This document shows positions 35,560 through 43,151 of a stretch of 64,000 nt of DNA, piece by piece. The first letter of the stretch is position 1; every line of letters starts with the position of its first letter. This DNA is from Nitrospira sp. CR1.1. Its GTDB lineage: Bacteria > Nitrospirota > Nitrospiria > Nitrospirales > Nitrospiraceae. The stretch lies in NCBI GenBank assembly GCA_014055465.1, contig WIAF01000007.1:124001-188000 (forward strand). Reading direction: 5' to 3'. The notes below the pieces were generated by a model. It saw only the letters and a program-made list of their open reading frames with translations. It was not told the DNA's origin and ran no database searches. Both the position numbers and the translations under genes were made by a program.

Positions 35560-35769
35560 ATGTCCATGACCACCATTTCGTCAAGGTTTCAAATCGTGAT
35601 TCCTAAAGACGTGAGGGAAAAACTGCACTTGGTTCCGCAGCAACGGTTGCAGGTTCTGGAAAAAGGTGGAGTCATTGCGCTTGTGCCGGAAGCACCGCTG
35701 AAGTCTCTGAAGGGTGCGCTCAAGGGTATGTCTAAGACAGGGATTCGAGAAAAGAAGAATCGGCTGTGA
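35560..35769 (+). CDS. vapB: AbrB/MazE-family antitoxin (VapB-like)
   Basis: 69 residues. The N-terminal swapped-hairpin domain is clear: TTISSRFQIVIPKDVREKLHLVPQQRLQVLE. The C-terminal LKGALKGMSKTGIREKKNRL is the basic tail that usually wraps the toxin. It should bind and neutralise the PIN toxin encoded next and repress its own promoter. The stop overlaps the toxin GTG start by 3 nt. Confidence 0.88.
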   Translation: MSMTTISSRFQIVIPKDVREKLHLVPQQRLQVLEKGGVIALVPEAPLKSLKGALKGMSKTGIREKKNRL

Positions 35770-36137
35770 AGATTGTGTTGGATTCCAGCGGATGGATCGA
35801 ATTCTTTACCGGCGGACCATTAGCTGATCGCTATGCCGCATATCTTGCTTCCCGATACGACCTCATCATGCCGTCGATCGTGTTGTATGAAGTCTATAAG
35901 GAGATTAAACGCGAGCGTGGCAAGGAACTAGCCATACTGTTCTCCGGACGGCTTCATGCGACCCGGGTGGCGCCACTCACGGAATCCATCGCCTATTTGG
36001 CTGCGGATCTCAGCCTTCGGCACGGTTTGGCGATGGCAGATGCGATTGTCTGCGCGACGGCCCAAGACCAGAATGCAGAGGTGATTACAGGCGATGCCGA
36101 TTTAAAAGATTTACCTGAAGTGCTCTACCTAAAGTAG
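35766..36137 (+). CDS. vapC: PIN-domain RNase toxin (VapC-like)
   Basis: 123 residues. Acidic catalytic residues of the PIN fold are present: D6 in VLDSSGWIEFF, the Glu in SIVLYEVYKEI, the Asp in GLAMADAIVCATA and the Asp in VITGDADLKDLP. It should cut RNA when freed from its antitoxin. The GTG start overlaps the antitoxin stop (CTGTGA). Repetitive DNA follows directly after the stop. Confidence 0.9.
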   Translation: MKIVLDSSGWIEFFTGGPLADRYAAYLASRYDLIMPSIVLYEVYKEIKRERGKELAILFSGRLHATRVAPLTESIAYLAADLSLRHGLAMADAIVCATAQDQNAEVITGDADLKDLPEVLYLK

Positions 36138-36218
36138 ACGGATACAAGCGCATAACGGGAAACGCCTCGATGCTGAAGAAAGAATGAAAGCGCAAGAATG
36201 TGTGCCTGCAGCTCTCTC

Positions 36219-36390
36219 GCAGAACGGTCAAAACGACTGTCCACCTAGGCCACAGCGAGCGAAGGAGCGAGGCGCAGCCTTGCGCTACGTTGCGCGAGCT
36301 GAGTGACACAAGAATGACGGCTCGCTGTCACAGGCAGGCCGCTCAAAAAGCTCGTCCACCAAGGCCGCAGGCGAGAGAAAACCGGAGGCG
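36219..36390. repeat. Tandem repeat unit 1 of the dispersed family
   Basis: This 172-bp block recurs at 36507-36678 without an insertion or deletion, with about a dozen substitutions. It contains the family core GAGGCG ... GCGCTACGTTG and ends in GAAAACCGGAGGCG. Between the blocks lies 116 bp of unrelated sequence. The whole 36138-36748 gap holds only such repeats and no gene. Confidence 0.75.
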
Positions 36391-36506
36391 GGACATTCTT
36401 ACCGCCCACCCTTCGCCTGCCGGGACAGGCTCTTTTCCCACAGGGCTACGTTGAGGATGGTTTCGAGGGGAGAACGAAGCTGGAGGCCTGTTTCAGGAGG
36501 TTTGCG

Positions 36507-36678
36507 GCAGAACGGTCAAAACGACTGTCCATCGAGGCCGCAGCGAGCGAAGGAGCGAGGCGTAGCCTTGCGCTACGTTGAGCGAGCTGAGCGACGCGAG
36601 AACGACGGCTCGCTTTCACAGGCAGGCTGCTCAAAAAGCCCGTCCAACAAGGCCGCAGGCGAGAGAAAACCGGAGGCG
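36507..36678. repeat. Tandem repeat unit 2 of the dispersed family
   Basis: Second copy of the 172-bp block, displaced by exactly 288 bp from unit 1. It has the best match to the family consensus: GAGGCCGCAGCGAGCGAAGG, then GAGGCGTAGCC, TACGTTGAGCGAGCTGAGCG and GCGAGAACG. Confidence 0.75.
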
Positions 36679-36748
36679 TAGCCTCTGGCTACGTTGAGGA
36701 TTTTGTCGAGCTGAGAACGCAGGTGGCGGGATTTTTCAGCGGCCTGCC
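36621..36748. repeat. Dispersed element, copy 4
   Basis: 128 bp bounded by GGCAGGCTGCTCAAAAAGCC and, inverted, GGCAGGCCGCTGAAAAATCC (17 of 20 agree). It overlaps the end of tandem unit 2 and abuts the stop of the Memo-family gene at 36749. Confidence 0.65.
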
Positions 36749-37999
36749 TTAGAAGAAGGCCATGCTGGCATAAGTTACGGTGGAATTATACTGATCCGTG
36801 ATCCCGCGATCGTACCGCAGCACCTGCCCCGTTTCCGCCTGAATCAGACGCAGCATGGAGTAAATCGGCGAGAAGCCCGAGATACGGCGCTGATCGTTTT
36901 CTTTCTGAATGAACTTGGCGAACTCTTCCGGGTCGCGATTCTCGACATGTTTGAGCATTTCGAGATCGGTCTGCATGCAGCGATGGAAGGAGAAGTCTGT
37001 CGGCGGGGCCGAGTCGCCATAGCGCATGCCGATGTGGGCCAGTTCCGCGCCGACCACGACGCAATAGGACTTGCCGGTGGCGGCGAGCGCCTCTTTTAAG
37101 GTCTGAAGAAACGTCTCGACCTGCTCCCTAATCTGCGGATCGCGCAAGCTGTTCGCTGAAAACGCCGTGAGGATCGGAACAATCGTATACGCCCGGTCCT
37201 GGCCGAGACTCTCTTGCAGGAACGGCAGCTGAAATTCCAATGCATGTTCATTGTGATGTGCCAATTCGTCGGTGAAAGCGGCGGGGATCTGTTCGCGCAG
37301 GCGGTCGGTGACCGCGCGTTCGACCTTTACGAGCCCCAATGGTGTGTGGAAATCCTTGTCCGTGACGGCGATCGGTTGTTCAAGGCCTGAGTAGGCAGTC
37401 CCGATGACGACATAGAGATCCGGCTTCTGGGCGTCCTGCAATTCTTTGTAGGCCCAGGCATAAATCGGTCCGGCATGTTTCAGTTCGTAGGTGGGCGCGA
37501 CGAGCGCCTTGATGAGTTTGCCCTTGTGTTCGGAGGCCTTCACTTCCGGGCCTTCTTTCGACACGAAGAAGCTGTTGATCTGCGCGCGCAACTTGGCGGG
37601 ATCGGCTTCATAGCTGCGACCGGCAAATTGCGCCGAGCGGGCGGGGGCCTGGCGGTACGCGTTGAGCGCCTGCTGCTTGGCCTGCTCGGTCCGCTCCCCT
37701 TCCAGAAACAGTTTGGTATCCAGATCGGCCAGCAACTGCTCGACCTTATTCGGCATGAGGAATTCGCCGAAGCGCTTCAGATAAATCGCCCCGATATCCT
37801 GAACGCTATGCTCCCCGTCGAGGTGCTGCACGATGAAGAAATAATTCAACGGCAGGACCAAGCGTTCCTTGCTCAATCCGGTGGGGTCCCAGAGCACGAT
37901 GAACTGCTCCTCCCCTTCCTTGATCGGTGAAAATTGCAGATTGCGCAGCAGCGGATACTGCTTGGGATCTTTGGCGGTCATGGTCGGTGTGGATTCCAT
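36749..37999 (-). CDS. Memo-family protein (AmmeMemoRadiSam system protein B-like)
   Basis: 416 residues from the ATG giving MESTPTMTAKDPKQ; MTAKDPK six codons later is also possible. Residues about 10-120 form a PqqD-like winged domain (VLWDPTGLSKERLVLP ... HSVQDIGAIYLKRF). The rest is the Memo domain, related to extradiol dioxygenases: AQFAGRSYEADPAKLR, VVIGTAYSGLEQPIAV, HHNEHALEFQLPFLQ and GAELAHIGMRYGDS. In known systems it works with a radical SAM protein and an AMMECR1 protein; neither is present here. Confidence 0.85.
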   Translation of the reverse strand: MESTPTMTAKDPKQYPLLRNLQFSPIKEGEEQFIVLWDPTGLSKERLVLPLNYFFIVQHLDGEHSVQDIGAIYLKRFGEFLMPNKVEQLLADLDTKLFLEGERTEQAKQQALNAYRQAPARSAQFAGRSYEADPAKLRAQINSFFVSKEGPEVKASEHKGKLIKALVAPTYELKHAGPIYAWAYKELQDAQKPDLYVVIGTAYSGLEQPIAVTDKDFHTPLGLVKVERAVTDRLREQIPAAFTDELAHHNEHALEFQLPFLQESLGQDRAYTIVPILTAFSANSLRDPQIREQVETFLQTLKEALAATGKSYCVVVGAELAHIGMRYGDSAPPTDFSFHRCMQTDLEMLKHVENRDPEEFAKFIQKENDQRRISGFSPIYSMLRLIQAETGQVLRYDRGITDQYNSTVTYASMAFF

Positions 38000-38046
38000 A
38001 GTGAGGCGCATTGTAACGGAGCAAACTTCTCAGGCGCAACAGGAGA

Positions 38047-38171
38047 GCGGGATGTTGAACAAGCCGCCCAGCTGCGTTCTCGGATCGCTTACCGACTCGA
38101 CGTACGACTCACAGTACGCCTCGCCGCTGCGCTCCCTGCGGCCTTGCTGGACGACTTGTTGAACATCCCGC
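38047..38171. repeat. Dispersed element, copy 5
   Basis: 125 bp bounded by GCGGGATGTTGAACAAGCCG and, inverted, GCGGGATGTTCAACAAGTCG (18 of 20 agree). The core reads GCTGCGTTCTCGG ... ACGCCTCGCCGCTGCGCTCC ... GCGGCCTTGCTGGACG. It lies between the Memo-family gene and the membrane cluster. Confidence 0.75.
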
Positions 38172-38241
38172 GGCGTGGCAGGTCTTCGCAATGTACAACC
38201 TGGTCGCTATTCCAGAACAACCTCGTGGCTCCATCAGCCGG

Positions 38242-38997
38242 TTACTGATCCGGCGGATGGGCGTTGCCGCGCCGGCTGAGGACAATCAGGGTGGCGACGG
38301 TGAGGAGGAAGAGCCAAAGCGTGGGGCGTCCATAGGAGGCGTCGGAAAATTCGATCAAATCGGTCAGGCGGCCGATCAGGAGCGACATGCGGGCCATCAC
38401 GGTATAACCGAAGGCCGCACCGAACGAGATCATCAGAAACAGAATTCCCGCGCGTGCCACAGTCTTGCCCGGGCCGGAATGTTCCACCGAGAAGAAGAAG
38501 TAAAAGAGCACCGATACCACGCCGACCAGGATGATGATGCCGTTCAGATGGCTCGCCGGATTGAGCAGCGAATAGTCGAAGGTGACGCCTCCCCCAGGCG
38601 CGACCCCCAGGAGCGGTCGAACCGTGTCTTCGATCTGTTTGAGAATAAACGATGAGATCGTGCGTGGGATCGCCAACCCCGCCCCGACGCCGACGATAAA
38701 CGCGAAGGCGTAGCGCGACAGCCAGGCCGCCTTCGGCACGTAGCGCGTGAGCATGAGCATGCCGATGCCGACCGGAATCAGCAGCGACCATTCCCCCTTG
38801 TCGATGATTGGGCGGACGATCAGGGTCATGACGACCGTGTCGTAGGTCTTGACGATGGTATAGCCGAGCGACACGCCGACATATAGATGTTCGGCGAGCT
38901 TGAACAGCGGATTATCCTCATACAAGAACGAGAGGATGAAAAGAGTCAACCCTGTGGCGACCCAGGCGCCGAGTATGACACCGAACGACAGTTCCAT
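38242..38997 (-). CDS. Polytopic membrane protein, last gene of the MutL-linked cluster
   Basis: 251 residues with about seven hydrophobic segments, the first at GVILGAWVATGLTLFILSFL. One loop is conserved-looking and polar: FKLAEHLYVGVSLGYTIVKTYDTVV. No transporter or enzyme motif is recognised. It starts 5 bp after the 281-residue gene, so it belongs to the same transcript as the ASKHA-ATPase cluster. Function unknown. Confidence 0.75.
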   Translation of the reverse strand: MELSFGVILGAWVATGLTLFILSFLYEDNPLFKLAEHLYVGVSLGYTIVKTYDTVVMTLIVRPIIDKGEWSLLIPVGIGMLMLTRYVPKAAWLSRYAFAFIVGVGAGLAIPRTISSFILKQIEDTVRPLLGVAPGGGVTFDYSLLNPASHLNGIIILVGVVSVLFYFFFSVEHSGPGKTVARAGILFLMISFGAAFGYTVMARMSLLIGRLTDLIEFSDASYGRPTLWLFLLTVATLIVLSRRGNAHPPDQ

Positions 38998-39002
38998 AGC
39001 GG

Positions 39003-39848
39003 CTAGGATCCCATCTCGTCCTGCCGGCGCTGGTGCCGCCGTAACGAGAAGTAAAAGATGTTACAGATGGCGACTAGCACAATGATGGCCAGATGCGTGG
39101 CCGATTGAGCGTCCATCCCGGCGACCGCTTTGCCCTTCTGGCCGATCAATGTTTCATATTCCGCCGCCCCGCGCAGGCCGCCGATCAACCCGTTGATCTG
39201 CCCGCTGCGTAACAATGGATAGAGGCCCGGCGCGATGACACCGGTGCAGCCGCCGCCGAGTTCAAATTTATATTTATCTTTGCCGAAGACGTACCAGGCT
39301 TCGACACCGGGATTCCCGGCACCTAGACTCACGGCATAGGTGACGTCGCGCAGGTTCTGCACCCCGGCCAGCACCGGCAGGCCTTTGGTCGCTTTGCCTC
39401 CGTAGTCGGCGGGGAAGGTGTTATACAGATCCTGTCCCATGTTCAAAATGACGGCGCTGCCGCCGGGACTCCAGCCCAGGAAGACGTAATCCTTACCGTT
39501 CTCCTTGCCCGCCTCCTTGGCCGTTTGCGTCAGGATCTGATCGGCGAGACCGGTACCGGAGACCCAGAGCGTCATGGCCACGACCCGGAGATTCTTCTTG
39601 AACGCGTGGCGCAGAATGGCGATGGCCTGCGGATAGAGTTCAGGTTTGGAGGCCGGATCGAAATCCAACGAGAGGAGAAAGACCGATCCTTCGGGCAGCC
39701 CTTCGATATAGTCGTAGACGCCTCGCACTTCGGAAGAAATCTTAATGGGCAGTCCGACCGGGAAGAGCAGCGGCACGAGTGTGCAGAGGCCGATCACCAA
39801 AAAGATGATCCGCCGGTCGATCCGCAACATGCGCTCAGCGAAGGTCAC
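39003..39848 (-). CDS. Membrane-anchored protein of the MutL-linked cluster
   Basis: 281 residues. A hydrophobic segment near residues 14-32 (IIFLVIGLCTLVPLLFPVGL) and another near the C terminus (LAIIVLVAICNIFYFSL) flank a soluble domain of about 210 residues with alternating strands and helices: VFLLSLDFDPASKPELYPQA, LRVVAMTLWVSGTGLADQIL and DYVFLGWSPGGSAVILNMGQ. The domain would be extracytoplasmic. GTG start. I do not recognise the family. Confidence 0.75.
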   Translation of the reverse strand: MTFAERMLRIDRRIIFLVIGLCTLVPLLFPVGLPIKISSEVRGVYDYIEGLPEGSVFLLSLDFDPASKPELYPQAIAILRHAFKKNLRVVAMTLWVSGTGLADQILTQTAKEAGKENGKDYVFLGWSPGGSAVILNMGQDLYNTFPADYGGKATKGLPVLAGVQNLRDVTYAVSLGAGNPGVEAWYVFGKDKYKFELGGGCTGVIAPGLYPLLRSGQINGLIGGLRGAAEYETLIGQKGKAVAGMDAQSATHLAIIVLVAICNIFYFSLRRHQRRQDEMGS

Positions 39849-39981
39849 TTCGGTTCCTCGTGAAACGTAAAACGAACGTGAAAGGTGAAACGTGAAACGG
39901 CGGAAGTACTGTCATGTCTCTTAATTCCAATCTCAACACGTGGTCCCTTTTACGTCTAACCTTTCACGTTTCACGTGTCAT
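39849..39981. repeat. CGTGAAA-type short repeats flanking an intergenic segment
   Basis: Clusters of the pattern CGTGAAA/CGTAAAA occur at 39853-39899 and, inverted (CCTTTCACGTTTCACG), near the far end. A similar cluster (ACGTAAAACGTGAAACGAGC) lies upstream of sdhB near 23690-23710. Confidence 0.45.
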
Positions 39982-40628
39982 TCTTTGCCTCCGCCGAGGT
40001 AGGAGCGTTCCACGCCGAAAATGATTTTGAACGAGAGGGCGACGGCGCCCAGGCTCACGCCGATCAGAATCGCTCGGCGCACGGAGGCGTTGAGGACATT
40101 CAGAATCCAGCTCGATAGGTCGCCGCTGAGGGGCAGGATATATTCGCCGAGCGGCACCCGTCCCATCATGACGATGACGGCCGCAACCAACAGCACGGCG
40201 GCCTCGCGGCTTCGTGCGCGGAACGATCGGTAAGCAGCAGAGGCGATGAAGAAGGCCAGGATGGCGAACATGGTGCCCTGCAGCGGCACCAACGTATAGG
40301 AATAGACCCAGCCGAACGAGGTCAACGCGCCGTCAATGCTTTCCTTGCCGTTATTCCAGAGTCCCACGATGATGGTGCCGAGCATGCCGACATAGAGCAC
40401 CAGGCTATAGGCCCATCCCGCTTCTTTCCGGCGGATCTTGGCGGCATGGAGATGGAACAGGCTGGTGATGCCGAGCACGAGCGCGAAGCCGCCGATGATC
40501 TGCAGCCATTTGGTCACGGTGGTGAGCAGTTGCTCGGAGGCCGGATGCGGCACGTAGTATTGCGCCGCCATGACCAGTCCCGTGATCATGGTGATGAGCA
40601 GCGGCAGTTGTCGGCGGAGGAAAATCAT
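39978..40628 (-). CDS. Polytopic membrane protein of the MutL-linked cluster
   Basis: 216 residues with about six hydrophobic segments (for example LLITMITGLVMAAQYYV, LQIIGGFALVLGITSLFHL, ILAFFIASAAYRSF and VLLVAAVIVMMGRVPLG). The ATG overlaps the stop of the upstream DUF6754-like gene in an ATGA junction, so the products are probably made together. No motif identifies an activity. Confidence 0.75.
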   Translation of the reverse strand: MIFLRRQLPLLITMITGLVMAAQYYVPHPASEQLLTTVTKWLQIIGGFALVLGITSLFHLHAAKIRRKEAGWAYSLVLYVGMLGTIIVGLWNNGKESIDGALTSFGWVYSYTLVPLQGTMFAILAFFIASAAYRSFRARSREAAVLLVAAVIVMMGRVPLGEYILPLSGDLSSWILNVLNASVRRAILIGVSLGAVALSFKIIFGVERSYLGGGKE

Positions 40629-41863
40629 TTGAGATCCTTAAACAGGTCCAGCAGCGGTTGCGCCCAACCATTGCCCGTGAGCACGGCGACCGTGGCGAGC
40701 AGCGTCCCGATCCCGATCACACCCAGAATGAACGCCTTGCCGAGGTCCTGTCCGCGCAACGTCCCGATCTGGACCGGCTCCTTCGAGAGGTAGGCACTGG
40801 CGGCATAGAGTTCTTCGCCGATCAGGGTGTAGTCGCAGGTCGTCACGAAAAATGGCAACTGGTGATCCGAGTCGGTGCCGGCGATTTGAATAGCCCCCGT
40901 GCTCGCGCCGGTCTCCGTCAGGAGGAGCGACTCGGCGAAGTACGACCCCATAAAAAAGTTCGCCGCCGGTTTTCGCCGCAGCATGATGCCGTCGACCGCT
41001 GCGGTGTAGCTGAACTGGTCGCTGGTGATGAAAAAGTTCGCGTCGTCCTTGAACAGGTCCGGTTTCCCCGCTTCCATGTATGCCTGTTTGGTGATTTCCT
41101 GACAGACCGCCATGGTGATCGGCTCGCGATGGGGCACCAGCAGTTCCGTTTCGTAGGAGGCGGCTTTCTTGGCGACCCGCCCGAGGATGACGGCGGCGGC
41201 GATCGTCGAGGGGTCGTGCAAGTCGTGCGCGCCGGTCATGTACAGCACCGGCTTGCCCAATTCCGTGGCCCGCCCGATGGCTTCATCGACGGCATCCAGA
41301 CCGGGAATGCGGCGGAGGAAGATGTCTTTCCGCTTGGCCAGGTTGATGGCGTAAAAGACGATTGCGCCGAACATCAGGGCTAACACGAGATTGTTCACCT
41401 GGTTCCAGTTCATCCAGTTCGCTTCCGCCGAAGCGACGACCGGGGGCGCGATCAATCGTTCCTGCCCGTTGACGGAGGCGACGGTCACGGCATAGGGTTG
41501 GCCGGATTTGATCTCCAGGCCTTTGCCGTTCTTGATCAAAAACAGATGGTCATTGGGATCACCCTCTCTCGTCCACCAAGCGGACTTGCTCTCGCGGACA
41601 TAACGCGTATTGGCGGGAAATTCCGCCACCACCTTCCAGGCCGTCGGGTCGCTGGGAAGGCCGCCCTCATGGACCAGGATTTGATATTTCGCGGTGGCCG
41701 TGTCATTCGCGGAAGGGGCCCAGAGTACGGTCAGGCTTCCGCCTCCGTCGCTGGGGGTGTCGATCACGCGGAGCTGTCGCGGCATGGTCTGCGCCAGGGC
41801 GAGAGGCGGCATCAGCGCCGGCAGGCAGATTATGAGGGCTAGGATGAGAACGCGATGCAGCAC
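40625..41863 (-). CDS. DUF6754-like membrane protein of the MutL-linked cluster
   Basis: 412 residues. Order: signal peptide (VLILALIICLPALMPPLALA), a fibronectin III-like domain (about 30-140; LRVIDTPSDGGGSLTVLWAP), a membrane helix near 155-170 (NNLVLALMFGAIVFYAINLA), a large domain likely in the cytoplasm (about 175-370; GRATELGKPVLYMTGAHDLH, GRVAKKAASYETELLVPHRE, FFMGSYFAESLLLTETG) and a C-terminal helix. The large domain resembles DUF6754. It is coupled to the next gene by an ATGA overlap and starts 5 bp after the preceding one. Confidence 0.75.
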   Translation of the reverse strand: MLHRVLILALIICLPALMPPLALAQTMPRQLRVIDTPSDGGGSLTVLWAPSANDTATAKYQILVHEGGLPSDPTAWKVVAEFPANTRYVRESKSAWWTREGDPNDHLFLIKNGKGLEIKSGQPYAVTVASVNGQERLIAPPVVASAEANWMNWNQVNNLVLALMFGAIVFYAINLAKRKDIFLRRIPGLDAVDEAIGRATELGKPVLYMTGAHDLHDPSTIAAAVILGRVAKKAASYETELLVPHREPITMAVCQEITKQAYMEAGKPDLFKDDANFFITSDQFSYTAAVDGIMLRRKPAANFFMGSYFAESLLLTETGASTGAIQIAGTDSDHQLPFFVTTCDYTLIGEELYAASAYLSKEPVQIGTLRGQDLGKAFILGVIGIGTLLATVAVLTGNGWAQPLLDLFKDLK

Positions 41864-41868
41864 GCGGG

Positions 41869-42996
41869 TCAGGCTCCTTCGATGACTTCGATATTGGCGC
41901 GTGGCACCACCGTCCTCGTGCCGTCCGGAAAACGGACTTCGAGCACGCGGACTTCGCTTTCAGTCGGAATGGCGCGCAACTCCGACGGTAGTCCTGAAAC
42001 CGCGCCGATCTTCCCGAATAGCGGGTCGCGGATGATGCGGACCGGATCGCCGAGCTGAATCCCTTCGCGCTCGGCTTGCGCCACCTTTGTGGCGGCTGCC
42101 GGTCCGCTGTGCGGAATGATGATCTCCGGGCGGATCACCCCGGCGCGGATCTGCGTGGCTCCCGAGATCGACGCTTTTTGTCCCGCATGGGCGGAGAGCA
42201 AGGCGAACGTCTTGGGCGCCATCGGAATCGTGCCGAACCCTTCCGTCAGAATCAACGTGAAGCCAACCTGCTCGGTGCCGGTGATCGCCACGCCGAGATC
42301 ATACCCGAGCAGTGCGCGCAGATCCTTGTCATGGATGCCGCCGACCACCAGGCCGACGATGCCCAGTTCTTTTGCTCGCGCCATGGTGGCTGCGGGTAAA
42401 AAGGCGCCTCCGACGATGACCTTGCCCTTCATGGATTGGTTGAGGTGTTCCGGCAAGAGCGGCTGATCCGGCGCCTTCACGCCCATCACCAGTTCGCCGC
42501 TCGTTTCTCCTCCGATGCCAAAGATGCCTTGCACGAGGCTGCAGGTGCTTTCCACGGTCACACCCTGCTCGGGATGCACCTCGGCCACGGAGCCGTCGAT
42601 ATAACCGCGCAATTCCAACATCCGGGGCGGTTCGCGCAACAGGATTTGCCCGGTGATTGTTGAGACGGATTCCACCTTGCCGGTGATCGGCGAACGGATT
42701 TCGGTCTTAAACCATTTGATGAAGGGTTTGTTTTCGGCGAGCACGTCGTCTTTCTGGACGGAGTCTTTTTCTTTTTTGACCAGATAGTCGTTGATCTCAT
42801 CGGGCGCGATGCCGAGCTGATTGGCCAGATTCAGCGGGACGACTTTTCCCGGCAATTCGGCGCGCGCCACCGCGGTGTCGGCCCGTACGGCGTCGCCGAC
42901 TTTCACCAGGACGGCGCCTGGCAACGGAAGAATGCGCCGACGGCGGACGGTGGTCCGCTCGGTGACGGTCAAGCCTGGTGTATACGAATGCGCCAT
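41869..42996 (-). CDS. Barrel-sandwich-like soluble protein of the MutL-linked cluster
   Basis: 375 residues with no signal peptide or membrane segment. Residues about 15-130 have a barrel-sandwich (lipoyl/RnfC-like) look: LPLPGAVLVKVGDAVRADTA, AELPGKVVPLNLA and IRSPITGKVESVSTITGQIL. The middle has a Gly-rich alpha/beta part (GKVIVGGAFLPAATMARAKE, GIVGLVVGGIHDKDLRALLG), and the last 70 residues look like a KOW/SH3 barrel (LGDPVRIIRDPLFGKIG). No lipoyl Lys is evident. A repeat element lies only 4 bp before the ATG. Confidence 0.75.
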   Translation of the reverse strand: MAHSYTPGLTVTERTTVRRRRILPLPGAVLVKVGDAVRADTAVARAELPGKVVPLNLANQLGIAPDEINDYLVKKEKDSVQKDDVLAENKPFIKWFKTEIRSPITGKVESVSTITGQILLREPPRMLELRGYIDGSVAEVHPEQGVTVESTCSLVQGIFGIGGETSGELVMGVKAPDQPLLPEHLNQSMKGKVIVGGAFLPAATMARAKELGIVGLVVGGIHDKDLRALLGYDLGVAITGTEQVGFTLILTEGFGTIPMAPKTFALLSAHAGQKASISGATQIRAGVIRPEIIIPHSGPAAATKVAQAEREGIQLGDPVRIIRDPLFGKIGAVSGLPSELRAIPTESEVRVLEVRFPDGTRTVVPRANIEVIEGA

Positions 42997-43000
42997 AATC

Positions 43001-43120
43001 GGTTGCTCAAAACGCCCTGCAGCGTCGTTCTCAGTTGCTCGCGCCCCTCACCGTACAACACCCGGTACGGCTCGGGGCTTTCGCGCCTAGCGGCCTTGCT
43101 GCAGGGCGTTTTGAGCAACC
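43001..43120. repeat. Dispersed element, copy 6, with perfect terminal inverted repeats
   Basis: 120 bp whose first 23 bases (GGTTGCTCAAAACGCCCTGC...) are the exact reverse complement of its last 23. Internally it keeps CGTCGTTCTCAG ... TAGCGGCCTTGCTGCAGG. It sits between the MutL-like gene and the next gene, ending 4 bp from that gene's ATG. Confidence 0.85.
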
Positions 43121-43151
43121 TTTCTTGCCGCCAGCTATTCGCTATCAGCCA

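Noticed and set aside
36219-36678. Possible CRISPR array because of repeated blocks
   Set aside because: Only two long units of 172 bp, no short regular repeat-spacer pattern and no cas gene.
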